Part shown: piece after piece, positions 1 through 7,778 of the stretch
Numbering within the stretch: position 1 is the first letter of the stretch
Layout: each line of letters begins with the position of its first letter
Origin: an uncultured Fibrobacter sp.
GTDB lineage: Bacteria; Fibrobacterota; Fibrobacteria; Fibrobacterales; Fibrobacteraceae
Assembly: GCA_934699585.1 (NCBI GenBank)
Contig: CAKUWY010000016.1
Span: 1-64,000 of the forward strand
Direction of reading: 5' to 3'
DNA: 64,000 nucleotides
Position numbers and translations under genes: made by a program
Notes under the pieces: model-generated
Database searches by the model: none
What the model was told of the DNA's origin: nothing
What the model saw: only the letters and a program-made list of their open reading frames with translations

Positions 1-213
1 GAAGTGCAGTGGATCGTGAACACCACCGAAACCGGCGCCGAAGCCATGGTCGACGAAATCCAGATGCGCTCCAAGGCTGTGGTCTCGGGCATTCCTATCA
101 CCACGACCATCGCCGCCCTCACCTCTACCGTAGAAGGCCTCATGGACAAACACGACTTCGGAAGATTCGAAGTGTGTAGTTTGCAGGAGTACCACCGCCA
201 CGTGAAGAAGTGA
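1..213 (+). CDS. carB: Carbamoyl-phosphate synthase large subunit, C-terminal end (cut by window edge)
   Basis: The first 70 codons are the end of a CarB MGS-like domain, the regulatory C-terminus of the ammonia/glutamine-dependent synthase that makes carbamoyl phosphate for arginine and pyrimidines. The segment reads IVNTTETGAEA and ends in QEYHRHVKK. The start lies upstream of the window. The same 70 residues are encoded again at 7454-7666, with 11 codons differing synonymously. This copy is probably the intact gene, but that cannot be confirmed from the window. A hairpin terminator follows at 264-291. Confidence 0.85.
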   Translation, partial: EVQWIVNTTETGAEAMVDEIQMRSKAVVSGIPITTTIAALTSTVEGLMDKHDFGRFEVCSLQEYHRHVKK

Positions 214-221
214 CACGACGT

Positions 222-253
222 GTCATCCTGAGCGGCAAAGCCGCGAAGGATCC
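222..253. repeat. Dispersed palindromic intergenic repeat (GTCATCCTGAG type)
   Basis: A short palindromic unit running from GTCATCCTGAGC through GGCAAAGCC to GGATCC, between the carB stop and its terminator. Related units with reversed or altered arms recur at 14123-14162 and 35177-35210. It resembles REP/BIME elements, which are usually transcribed but untranslated. No function is visible. Confidence 0.5.
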
Positions 254-263
254 AGAGCATTAT

Positions 264-291
264 AAAAGGACGCTTTTATAAGCGTCCTTTT
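264..291. terminator. Intrinsic terminator after carB
   Basis: Perfect 12-bp stem AAAAGGACGCTT / AAGCGTCCTTTT with a four-base loop; the A-rich and T-rich arms make it usable in both directions. It sits between the carB end (plus) and the end of the 296-1690 gene (minus). A diverged copy with the same stem lies behind the second carB fragment at 7708-7736. Confidence 0.85.
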
Positions 292-295
292 GCAT

Positions 296-1690
296 TCATT
301 CAACCGTGGAATTCTCAGAGAAAGTGAACGGAATGGTTACCGTAGTGTTACCGGACTTCACCTTGCTGAACTTCCAGCGGCTCACGGCATTCTTGATTTC
401 GCCATCAAACTCGCCGTAACCAGTGGTGGAAGAAGCAATGGAAATGCTGATAACTTCACCGCCCGAAGCAATCGTAAACTTCAGGGTAACCTTACCCTGG
501 AATCCCGGTTTCTTCTTCAGGAACTTGTTATAGATATGGCGCAGACCCGGAGTACGCTGACGCACAACCTTCATGATATCTGCAGCGGAACGAGATCCAC
601 CACCGGCACCTATGTCGATATCGCGTTCAGACGGAGTCTTGATGGAGCCCTTAGCCTTGGTAGCGATACCACCGCCATCACCGCCAAGGAGGCCAGCCAG
701 ACCGTCACCGATGTCCTCGTCTGTCTTATCACGACGTCCACCGAGAACAGTCTTACCATTCTTCTGGAGGTTTTCTACGTCCTTTAGTACTTGATCAATA
801 TCCTTGGTAAACTTTTGATTTTTCATCAAGTCGTAGGCGTGGCCGGCGGAAACCTTCTGCACATCGGAAATCTCCTGCAACTTTTTCCACGCGTCTCGTT
901 GGGGATTATCAAGTGTCTGTTGACCTTTTGAATCTACAAATCTAGGAAATTTTAATCCTAAAGGGAGGTATAGTCCTTTATATATTTTTTGAGATGTTTT
1001 TTTCAAATCTAATTCGTCATTGCGGTTGTCAAGAATTCCCCAAGCAACATATTTAAAGCCGGCTTCCTTTAGGGCCTGCATAAGTGGCAGTAACTCCGTC
1101 ACCTCACGTTTCTTGATGAAATCTTGGCTTATTGCCAACACAGCAAAATCAACATCCTTCGATTTTGTAAACTGAAAATGAATTTGAATTAAATCTTTTG
1201 CTATTACGTCAAATGCTGATAATGGTGCTATGACGGCATCCTCTTGCAATCTTCGTGCTGAATTTGGCGGTAGTGTTGCAGTGATAGTTCCTTTGGACAA
1301 TTTCTCTAAATTTGAGGGTAACTTTGTTCCCATATTGCCTTCACCGGGGAGGGCTATGAATTTGTTGCTTCTATCTACATAAACACTGTCTGGCAATCCG
1401 TTCTTGAATGAATAATTAGCCCAAATGAATTTACCCGGATCATCTACGGACTCTTTGTGAATAGCTATATACCAGACACGGCCGCTGTATTCAATTGGTT
1501 TGTAGTAAACATTGGGCTGAAATCCGCCTCGTGCAGTAATAGCCATATAATTGTCAGTTACAGCCACGCCCAAATTGAGAGCTTCGCTGGACGATGTGGG
1601 ATACTGAACATCTACAAATCCTATCTCGCTGCTATAGCAATAGGTTGATTGGATTAATCCCAATAAGAATAAAAGAATATATTTTTTCAT
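296..1690 (-). CDS. Secreted protein with AgmX/TonB-like C-terminal domain
   Basis: 464 aa. The N-terminus MKKYILLFLLGLIQSTYCYS is a Sec signal peptide. The middle (about 25-330) is not recognised. A glycine-rich linker (about 325-370) leads to a C-terminal domain of about 95 residues (RQRTPGLRHIYNKFLKKKPG, then GKVTLKFTIASGGEV and a W-F-S core) typical of AgmX/PglI or TonB C-terminal domains found in energy-transducing or gliding systems. A similar tail ends the 1902-4334 protein, so the two may share a partner in the envelope. It is last in a minus-strand operon with the zinc-ribbon/PspC genes. The start is preceded by AAGGATG. Exact role unknown. Confidence 0.7.
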   Translation of the reverse strand: MKKYILLFLLGLIQSTYCYSSEIGFVDVQYPTSSSEALNLGVAVTDNYMAITARGGFQPNVYYKPIEYSGRVWYIAIHKESVDDPGKFIWANYSFKNGLPDSVYVDRSNKFIALPGEGNMGTKLPSNLEKLSKGTITATLPPNSARRLQEDAVIAPLSAFDVIAKDLIQIHFQFTKSKDVDFAVLAISQDFIKKREVTELLPLMQALKEAGFKYVAWGILDNRNDELDLKKTSQKIYKGLYLPLGLKFPRFVDSKGQQTLDNPQRDAWKKLQEISDVQKVSAGHAYDLMKNQKFTKDIDQVLKDVENLQKNGKTVLGGRRDKTDEDIGDGLAGLLGGDGGGIATKAKGSIKTPSERDIDIGAGGGSRSAADIMKVVRQRTPGLRHIYNKFLKKKPGFQGKVTLKFTIASGGEVISISIASSTTGYGEFDGEIKNAVSRWKFSKVKSGNTTVTIPFTFSENSTVE

Positions 1691-1718
1691 AAGCGCATCC
1701 TTGTGGTTTAATTCGGTT

Positions 1719-1877
1719 CTAGGTTAACTGAATGGGCTGAACTTCATTTTTTATTAGCTGCATAACACCTCTGACTACATAACCCATATAAAAATTATGG
1801 ATTCCTAGCCATCCGAGAAATATGGCGAGAATGAACGCCGTGAATTTGCTTTTGGGAGAAATGTTTGCCTCTGACAC
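1719..1877 (-). CDS. Small TM2-domain membrane protein (GTG start)
   Basis: 52 aa. It reads KSKFTAFILAIFLGWLGIHN then FYMGY, the TM2 signature of two short membrane helices joined by a G-x-H-x-FY-x-G turn. The reading frame continues from the stop of the 810-aa gene at 1902 without an ATG; the best start is GTG at 1877, with AGAGGA 4-5 bases upstream. The paralogous gene at 4353 carries a TM2 domain inside the same polypeptide, so this may be the separated membrane module of the neighbouring protein. Function unknown; TM2 proteins are common with PspC and zinc-ribbon partners. Confidence 0.6.
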   Translation of the reverse strand: MSEANISPKSKFTAFILAIFLGWLGIHNFYMGYVVRGVMQLIKNEVQPIQLT

Positions 1878-1901
1878 ATCGTCCTCTCTCGTTTCTGAAT
1901 G

Positions 1902-4334
1902 TTATTGCAGCTTGAAAAGTAAAGGAAATTCTACGACTGCCGTTCCTTCAATATTTTGAGGAAGCAATCGCCAACTATTTCCCATTCTTACAGAAATTCG
2001 TTTGAAAAGTAGAGAATGCCCGAATTCAGCGAGATTTTGTTGATCCGATATATCTTCCACATTTTGAATTTTCCCGTTTTTCAAGTTAACCGTCAGACTG
2101 AATCTTATAACGGTTTCTATGTTATCCCTTGAATTAAGCAGGTTTCTGTATATGGTCTGAATGGATTCTTTGTTCTTTTTCAAGAAAGCATTGACATCGC
2201 TTTCACTGAAAATATCGCTGTTACCCGAGTAGTATATGTGGATTGATTTTGTAGAAGCCACCTTCACTACTCCTTTCGCTGAATTCGATTGTGTAGAAAT
2301 GTCATTATCCTCTTTTTGAGCGGCTTGCTTATATGCCTGCTGTTCTTCGCGCATTTTTCTTTCGGCTGCCTCTTGTTCTTTGGCTTCCTGTAGCGCTTTT
2401 TCTGCAGCCTTTCTTTCAGCGGCTTCTTGCAAAGCTCTTTCTTCGGCTTCCTTTTCGGCAGCTTCTTGCATTGCTCTTTCAGCGGCTTCCCTTTCGGCGG
2501 TTTCTTGCAAGGCTTTTTCCGCAGCTTCCTTTTCAGCAGCTTCTTGCATGGCTCTTTCCGCAGCTTCCTTTTCTACAGCTTCTTGCATTGCTCTTTCAGC
2601 GGCTTCTTGCATGGCTCTTTCTGCAGCCTCCTTTTCGGTGGCTTCTTGCAAGGCTTTTTCCGCAGCTTCCTTCTCTGCAGATTCTTGCATGGCTCTTTCT
2701 TCCGCCTCCTTTTTAGCGGCTTCTTGTTTCATTTTTTGTATTTTCTTCTGCACTTCAGGGAGTGTAAGCCATTCTTCTTCGTCCATTTCTTTATAACAGC
2801 GAATAGGGGCTGCTTTACCTTTTATTGATTTTCCGTCGCCATCAGCACCTTCTTGATAGCATTGCAATTTTTTACCAGAATTAAGGCATCCAGCATATTC
2901 TTTTGCGCACACACCTTCGGAGTTGCAATACTCTTCTCCGCATGTAAAATCGTTTGTCTTACCATCAAAGATGCAGGCTTCCGAATCAATAAATTCAAGT
3001 ATAGCGGCCTTATCGTTATCCTTTGTATATACTTTCCGTATTTTACCCATGTCAGAAATAACTTCAAAAGCGCTCATATTGTATTTCTGGGCCAGCTTTG
3101 CTACAAGAACTTTTTCCATTGCATGTTTGTCGTCAAGCATTTTCCAACCTGGAGGACAGGCTAGCGCCGCCCCGTCCTGGAAATAATATCGCCCATGTTT
3201 TTCACAGGTTGGATCATCCGTCTTGCAAACATTGTAACTATTATTGTAACGTATGTTTTCGGTCATGAAAGTCCATGGTCCAAAAGTAATAGTCTTGTAT
3301 TTTTGGCCGTCTCGGGTGTCTACGAAAACGTCTCCCGATTTTCCGCATAGTACAAATACAAGGGTGAAGACAATTCCGGCTAATGCTATTGCTCCAGCAA
3401 TGATGGCAATTTTTTTCTTATTTATTTCATGAGACGTGGTGCTTTGGGCAGATTCAGAGGAATCTTTCTGTTCAATAATCTCGTTGTCGTTGTATTTCAA
3501 AATAATGGCAAGCACAATATAGGGAATCAATCCTATACCTGAAAATACCGCGATGACTCTAACCAACCAAGCATTGATTTTATACTTGTCCGCAATACCG
3601 GTACATACGCCGGCAAGAATCTTGCCATTTCTATGGCGGTATAAACTCAAAACGAACGTCTTGATTTTTTCTAGAGGGTCTTGTTTTTCCTCATTTGTCT
3701 CGGACGGAGCTTCATTTGTTTGCGGGTCATCATATTTGAGGACTATGGCAAGAACAATGTAAATCGGCAAACCGATACCGATGAAAATGAATAGTAGGCG
3801 GAATATCCAGGCGTTAAGATTGAATTTCGCCTGCAAGCCCGAACAGACACCGGCAAGGATTTTTCCCTCTTGAACTCGACAAAGAGGAGTACTTGAACTT
3901 GTCGTCTCGGTTGTAGAGAATGTATTCTGGGGCTGTGGGTTCCCATCAAATGGGTTCTTAAACGAACCTGGTTTTGTTGCGTTTGCCGAACATCCGCATT
4001 TGGGACAGAATTTTTCCTCTTTCTGAAAAACATGTCCGCATTTGGGGCAGCTCTTTGGAACAGGCTCACCGCAATGACCACAAAACAGGGAGGTGTGCGC
4101 TAGGAAATTCCCACATTTTGTACATTTCTTTATTTGTGTCAGGGGCTTCCCGCATTCAGGGCAAAATTTTGCTACGGATTTTACTTGTTTTGAACAATAA
4201 GGGCAAGCCAATTTCGTTGTTTCAGTCGCAGTTATTTCCTGATCAGAAACATCTTTTTTAATCTTTACACCGCACTTATCGCAAAAGATGAAGTCGGGGG
4301 AAACTTTATTTCCACAACTTGAACAGAATGCCAT
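1902..4334 (-). CDS. Zinc-ribbon / double PspC / paralogous-domain / coiled-coil / AgmX-like multidomain protein
   Basis: 810 aa. In order: five zinc-ribbon units with CxxC pairs (1-115); two PspC domains (about 150-203 and 233-283, GKILAGVCSG and GKILAGVCTG followed by membrane helices); a further membrane segment (308-330); a short Fibrobacter paralogous domain (336-400, DTRDGQKYKTITFGPWTFMT); a charged coiled coil of EKEAAERAMQEA-type repeats (about 535-670); and a C-terminal domain (725-810) resembling AgmX/TonB tails. This suggests an inner-membrane protein with cytoplasmic zinc ribbons and a long periplasmic arm. SD AAGGAGC precedes the ATG. Residues 71-205 are nearly identical to the next gene. 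Biological role unknown. Confidence 0.75.
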   Translation of the reverse strand: MAFCSSCGNKVSPDFIFCDKCGVKIKKDVSDQEITATETTKLACPYCSKQVKSVAKFCPECGKPLTQIKKCTKCGNFLAHTSLFCGHCGEPVPKSCPKCGHVFQKEEKFCPKCGCSANATKPGSFKNPFDGNPQPQNTFSTTETTSSSTPLCRVQEGKILAGVCSGLQAKFNLNAWIFRLLFIFIGIGLPIYIVLAIVLKYDDPQTNEAPSETNEEKQDPLEKIKTFVLSLYRHRNGKILAGVCTGIADKYKINAWLVRVIAVFSGIGLIPYIVLAIILKYNDNEIIEQKDSSESAQSTTSHEINKKKIAIIAGAIALAGIVFTLVFVLCGKSGDVFVDTRDGQKYKTITFGPWTFMTENIRYNNSYNVCKTDDPTCEKHGRYYFQDGAALACPPGWKMLDDKHAMEKVLVAKLAQKYNMSAFEVISDMGKIRKVYTKDNDKAAILEFIDSEACIFDGKTNDFTCGEEYCNSEGVCAKEYAGCLNSGKKLQCYQEGADGDGKSIKGKAAPIRCYKEMDEEEWLTLPEVQKKIQKMKQEAAKKEAEERAMQESAEKEAAEKALQEATEKEAAERAMQEAAERAMQEAVEKEAAERAMQEAAEKEAAEKALQETAEREAAERAMQEAAEKEAEERALQEAAERKAAEKALQEAKEQEAAERKMREEQQAYKQAAQKEDNDISTQSNSAKGVVKVASTKSIHIYYSGNSDIFSESDVNAFLKKNKESIQTIYRNLLNSRDNIETVIRFSLTVNLKNGKIQNVEDISDQQNLAEFGHSLLFKRISVRMGNSWRLLPQNIEGTAVVEFPLLFKLQ

Positions 4335-4352
4335 AGAAAGCTCCTTTATCGC

Positions 4353-5417
4353 TTATAAAAGAAAATCGCTAGGTACGTTAGATTTCCCATTCTCTGGGGA
4401 AACTTGTGCATACTCAATCTGAACAGCCGCCTTGGGGAGAAGTTTTCCGGTCAGCAACCTGACGATGTCTGCGATGTAGAAGATAACGGTGACAATGCCT
4501 AAAATTGCTGCGAGGATCATCGCTATGATTCCGACAACCTCAATGTCACTATAACTTAAAAATTGGGATAGGATCAGGAAAATTATGCCAACAAGGATTA
4601 TTAAGAACGGGAAAAGAAGTTTTAAGATTCCCTTTTGTGTGTAACCAAGGTAAAAACGATCGACTCCTAATGCACCAAGGAAGATGGAGAGAATTATTGT
4701 AATGGTCTTGTCTTTTCCTGCACGGGTCCAAGGGTCGTTACTTGATGTGTCTGCAATGTTTTTAGAAGTGTCTGCAAAGTCTTGATTCGGATCCATTTGC
4801 GGGTCGTCATATTTGAGGACTATGGCAAGAACAATGTAAATCGGCAAACCGATACCGGTGAAAATGAATAGTAGGCGGAATATCCAGGCGTTAAGATTGA
4901 ATTTCGCCTGCAAACCCGAACAGACACCGGCAAGGATTTTTCCCTCTTGAACTCGACAAAGAGGAGTACTTGAACTTGTCGTCTCGGTTGTAGAGAATGT
5001 ATTCTGGGGCTGTGGGTTCCCATCAAATGGGTTCTTAAACGAACCTGGTTTTGTTGCGTTTGCCGAACATCCGCATTTGGGACAGAATTTTTCCTCTTTC
5101 TGAAAAACATGTCCGCACTTGGGGCAGCTCTTTGGAACAGGCTCACCGCAATGACCACAAAAAAGGGATGTGTGCGCCAGGAAATTACCGCATTTGGTAC
5201 ATTTCCCTATTTGTGTTAGGGGTTTTCCGCATTCCATACAAAATTTTGCGTCAGAATCAATCAGCGTGGAACAATAAGGACAGTTTAGTTCAAAACTTCC
5301 GGCTGATGTTAGATTTTTGTCTGGGGTTTCGTTGTCAAGTTTCGCCCCGCACTTATCGCAAAAGATGAAGCCGGACGTAACTTTATTTCCGCAATTTGAA
5401 CAAAAACAGATGGCCAT
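4353..5417 (-). CDS. Zinc-ribbon / PspC / TM2 membrane protein
   Basis: 354 aa. Several CxxC zinc ribbons (1-118), one PspC domain (about 150-203), then a TM2-type domain (about 232-320: KDKTITIILSIFLGALGVDR followed by FYLGYTQKG) with extra hydrophobic helices. It is the paralogue of the 1902-4334 gene, 18 bases away, sharing a roughly 410-bp block that differs at few positions, so recent duplication or gene conversion is likely. SD AAGGAAA lies before the ATG. PspC is linked to membrane stress in phage-shock systems, but no pspA or pspB is seen, so a stress role is inference. Confidence 0.75.
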   Translation of the reverse strand: MAICFCSNCGNKVTSGFIFCDKCGAKLDNETPDKNLTSAGSFELNCPYCSTLIDSDAKFCMECGKPLTQIGKCTKCGNFLAHTSLFCGHCGEPVPKSCPKCGHVFQKEEKFCPKCGCSANATKPGSFKNPFDGNPQPQNTFSTTETTSSSTPLCRVQEGKILAGVCSGLQAKFNLNAWIFRLLFIFTGIGLPIYIVLAIVLKYDDPQMDPNQDFADTSKNIADTSSNDPWTRAGKDKTITIILSIFLGALGVDRFYLGYTQKGILKLLFPFLIILVGIIFLILSQFLSYSDIEVVGIIAMILAAILGIVTVIFYIADIVRLLTGKLLPKAAVQIEYAQVSPENGKSNVPSDFLL

Positions 5418-5475
5418 AAGAATGTTTTCCTTTCATATTATATTACAAATGCAATAAATTAACTCCGCAGTCTCA

Positions 5476-5652
5476 TCAAAATTGATGTTTCATGTTCTTC
5501 ATGATTTCATCAGCTCTGTCGAGCTCCCTATCAATGGATTTAGCACAGGCTTTGTTATCTCCTGCAGCGCATTTCATATCGTCCATTGCCTCACTGCATC
5601 CCCAAAACAAGAATGCCAGAAGTAATGCCGTGAAGATATTATTTTTTTTCAT
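5476..5652 (-). CDS. Small putative lipoprotein
   Basis: 58 aa: MKKNNIFTALLLAFLFWGCS, then EAMDDMKCAAGDNKACAKSI and a charged end. The hydrophobic stretch followed by WGC looks like a lipoprotein signal (Cys19), although Trp at -2 is unusual. Two further cysteines (MKCAAGDNKAC) could form a disulphide. It is the first gene of the zinc-ribbon/PspC operon, 58 bases upstream of the 354-aa gene. Function not recognised. Confidence 0.55.
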   Translation of the reverse strand: MKKNNIFTALLLAFLFWGCSEAMDDMKCAAGDNKACAKSIDRELDRADEIMKNMKHQF

Positions 5653-6121
5653 CTTAACTCTTTTTAATGTTCCTAGATTAAAATCTCTTTATTGTAGTCC
5701 AATGCTTGAGGAAATACAAACGCCAAAAGGGCGGTTCCCTTCTAGGAAATCGCCTCTAACCAGCATATTTTGTAAACTAAATTTTACACGGGGGGGGGAG
5801 GTAATGGATTTGAGCGAGCCATTTTTAAGCCCATTTCGCCCATTTTTCTTATACCCATCAAATTCATACAAAAAAATATACATAAAAATTTGCAAACAAT
5901 GCACCTGTTCTAAAATTTTTCTTAGAATTCTGATTGTTTACCAGCCACTTTTGAGCAGAAGCACCCCAAAAATGTATCTTTATACAAGAAAAGGGCAATA
6001 TATGGCCACCTACATAAAACCGATGATTGCCCGTGACATTCTTCGCAAGGCCAACCTTTCGGAGTAGCTTTCCGAGTTGCATTTACAACTTGATTTTTTA
6101 TATCAAGGAAAGAGGTTTCCT
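5653..6121. other. Region without a convincing gene; contains a G9 tract
   Basis: About 470 bases between the divergent operon and toxin-antitoxin start points. A plus-strand frame 5804-6067 (87 codons, ending MATYIKPMIARDILRKANLS) follows a run of nine G (5790-5798) that blends into GAGG before its ATG, but its composition is not protein-like in the first half. The last 21 codons, from ATG 6002, could be a leader peptide or an antitoxin remnant. Nothing else is recognisable. Confidence 0.35.
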
Positions 6122-6346
6122 ATGACTGCAATGGCTGCCGAATTTTCTGAAATCATCGAAACGCTTACCGAGAAAGATTTGCGCTCGGCCTTGGATTATG
6201 TCCGTTTTTTCTCGGCTTCACGCAAAAAAGCGGCAAAGGCGACCTTGAAACAGATTCAGGGAATTTTCGCCAACGACAAGGGCTGGAAGAACGAGCAGGA
6301 GATGCTTGCTGACATGGCCAACTTCAGACGGACCCGAACCGCTTGA
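6122..6346 (+). CDS. Putative antitoxin of a PIN-domain module
   Basis: 74 aa starting MTAMAAEFSEIIETLTEKDL, helical and charged, with no recognised domain. SD GGAAAGAGG precedes ATG 6122. Its stop TGA (6344-6346) shares one base with the ATG of the PIN gene, the usual arrangement of type II toxin-antitoxin pairs. The antitoxin role is inferred from size, order and coupling. Confidence 0.6.
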   Translation: MTAMAAEFSEIIETLTEKDLRSALDYVRFFSASRKKAAKATLKQIQGIFANDKGWKNEQEMLADMANFRRTRTA

Positions 6347-6714
6347 TGAAAATCCAGCTTGACACAAATGTCCTGATATCCGCATTTGTCTTTGGAGGCA
6401 AGGCGGGGCAACCTCTTGAAAAATTGTTTGACTCCGATTTCGAACTTCTAGTTTCGGATTATGTCAACAAGGAATTTCACGACAAGTTGAATGAAAAATG
6501 GCCGGACAAAGCCTCGATGGTCTATGAATTGTATCGAACATTGCCATTTTTATTCTGTTCAAGTTCCGATACGATAAGTGCGCTTCTGCGAGATTCCAAA
6601 GACAACCCCATGTTAAGCGACGCTATGACGCATAAAGTCGATGTAATTCTAACAGGCGACAGGGATTTTCTCGAAGCAAATCTAGATTATCCCCAAATTT
6701 TTCCCCTGCAATGA
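6346..6714 (+). CDS. PIN-domain ribonuclease toxin (VapC-like, PIN_3 type)
   Basis: 122 aa. Acidic residues of the PIN metal centre are visible: D6 in LDTNVLISAFV, the DSKDNPMLSDA segment and TGDRDFLEAN near the C-terminus. PIN toxins cleave RNA using Mg/Mn. Length and the central DNPMLSDA motif fit the COG1569 group of putative toxins. ATG 6346 overlaps the antitoxin stop by one base; the longer TTG frame at 6343 is less likely. Structured repeat A starts 44 bases downstream. Confidence 0.8.
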   Translation: MKIQLDTNVLISAFVFGGKAGQPLEKLFDSDFELLVSDYVNKEFHDKLNEKWPDKASMVYELYRTLPFLFCSSSDTISALLRDSKDNPMLSDAMTHKVDVILTGDRDFLEANLDYPQIFPLQ

Positions 6715-6757
6715 TGCTTGAATACCTAGACAGCATCGGGATTTAACTAAAGCATTC

Positions 6758-6948
6758 GCGTTAGGCCTCCAGCCACTTGCAGTTTTACTGCTTAGTGGCT
6801 ATGGTCCCCTTTAGGGGAGATAGTGACCCCTTGGGGACAAGACTCGCTAGCGAGGCTTGGTTGCAAGAGCCGCGCGGGCGTGCCGTAGGTGCGCACGGGA
6901 GGCCTTGCAATATAGCCCGACCGCACATATATGTGCGGGAACGCCCAT
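6758..6948. repeat. Structured dispersed repeat, copy A
   Basis: About 190 bp from GCGTT (6758) to AACGCCCAT. Parts in order: hairpin AGCCACT-GCAGT / ACTGC-AGTGGCT; CCCCTTTAGGGG; ACCCCTTGGGG; a variable palindrome (CTCGCTAGCGAG here); a stem GCAAG-a-GCC / GGCCTTGC; AATATAGCCCGA; and the perfect 18-bp palindrome CCGCACATATATGTGCGG at 6921-6938. Copies B and C share the ends. The right edge abuts the carB fragment, whereas B and C run on into TTTTYTGTAATTT. Confidence 0.75.
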
Positions 6949-6949
6949 A

Positions 6950-7666
6950 AACAGCATCGTCCGTGCCTCCCGCACCGTGCCGTTCGTCTCCAAGTCCATC
7001 GGCGTTCCGCTTGCAAGTTATGCAAGCCGCTGCATGCTCGGCGAAACACTCGAACAGATTGGCTTCACCGAAGAAGTCCACGTGCCTTACGTGAGCGTCA
7101 AGGAAGCCGTCTTCCCGTTCGTCAAGTTCCCGGGTGTCGACATCACGCTTTCTCCGGAAATGAAATCCACCGGCGAAGTCATGAGCCTCGATCGCGACCG
7201 CGGCCTTGCCTACCTCAAGAGTCAGCTGGCTTCCGGCAACAAGGTTCCGAGCGAAGGCAACATCTTCGTGTCGCTCAAGGACGAAGACAAGCAGAAGGCA
7301 GTACCGCTCATCAAGCGCCTCGTGGACATGGGCTACCAGATTTACGCAACCCGCGGCACCTCGACGCTCCTCTACAACGAAGGCATCAAGACCCGCGCCG
7401 TGTTCCGTATCTCCCGTGGCCGCCCGAACCTGCTCGACCTTATCCACGATAAGGAAGTGCAGTGGATCGTGAACACCACCGAAACCGGCGCCGAAGCCAT
7501 GGTCGACGAAATCCAGATGCGCTCCAAGGCCGTTGTCTCGGGCATTCCTATCACCACGACCATCGCCGCCCTCACCTCTACCGTGGAAGGCCTCATGGAC
7601 AAGCACGACTTCGGAAGATTCGAGGTTTGTAGTTTACAGGAATACCATAGGCATGTGAAGAAGTAA
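6950..7666 (+). pseudogene. carB: Second carB 3' fragment (about 238 codons, no start)
   Basis: Encodes only the CarB C-terminus, from SIVRASRTVPFVSKSIGVPL (about residue 840 of roughly 1070 in E. coli CarB) through the MGS-like allosteric domain to QEYHRHVKK. The 5' edge coincides with the end of repeat A, and no start codon or SD belongs to it; a TTG-initiated frame through the repeat is unlikely to be used. The last 70 residues equal those encoded at 1-213, with silent differences confined to the final 135 bases. It brings its own version of the terminator. It may be a displaced 3' end left by an insertion at carB. Confidence 0.85.
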
Positions 7667-7707
7667 GGGGAATGTCATGCCGGACTTTGTTCCGGCATCA
7701 CCTATTA

Positions 7708-7736
7708 AAAAGGACGCTTTATTCAAGCGTCCTTTT
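7708..7736. terminator. Terminator after the carB fragment
   Basis: Stem AAAAGGACGCTT / AAGCGTCCTTTT, the same stem as at 264-291 but with a different loop and different flanks. It can serve the carB fragment and, in reverse, the minus-strand lipoprotein gene ending at 7779. Confidence 0.8.
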
Positions 7737-7778
7737 ACATATCATTTTTCAGAAATCTATCCCTGCATTGCAGAAAAA

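Noticed and set aside
2333..2828. Long plus-strand frames opposite the coiled coil
   Set aside because: They are reverse-strand shadows of the repeated Ala/Glu/Met-coding segment of the 1902-4334 gene.
5492..6067. 191-codon plus-strand frame
   Set aside because: The first third lies antisense to the small lipoprotein gene and the rest is not protein-like; only the last 21 codons have a plausible start.
6785..7606. 273-codon minus-strand frame opposite the carB fragment
   Set aside because: Antisense shadow of a high-GC coding region, with matching codon-position bias for carB.
6857..7666. A new gene reading from a TTG in repeat A through the carB fragment
   Set aside because: The first 30 codons are repeat sequence and the start has no ribosome-binding site; the fragment is better explained as a truncated carB end.
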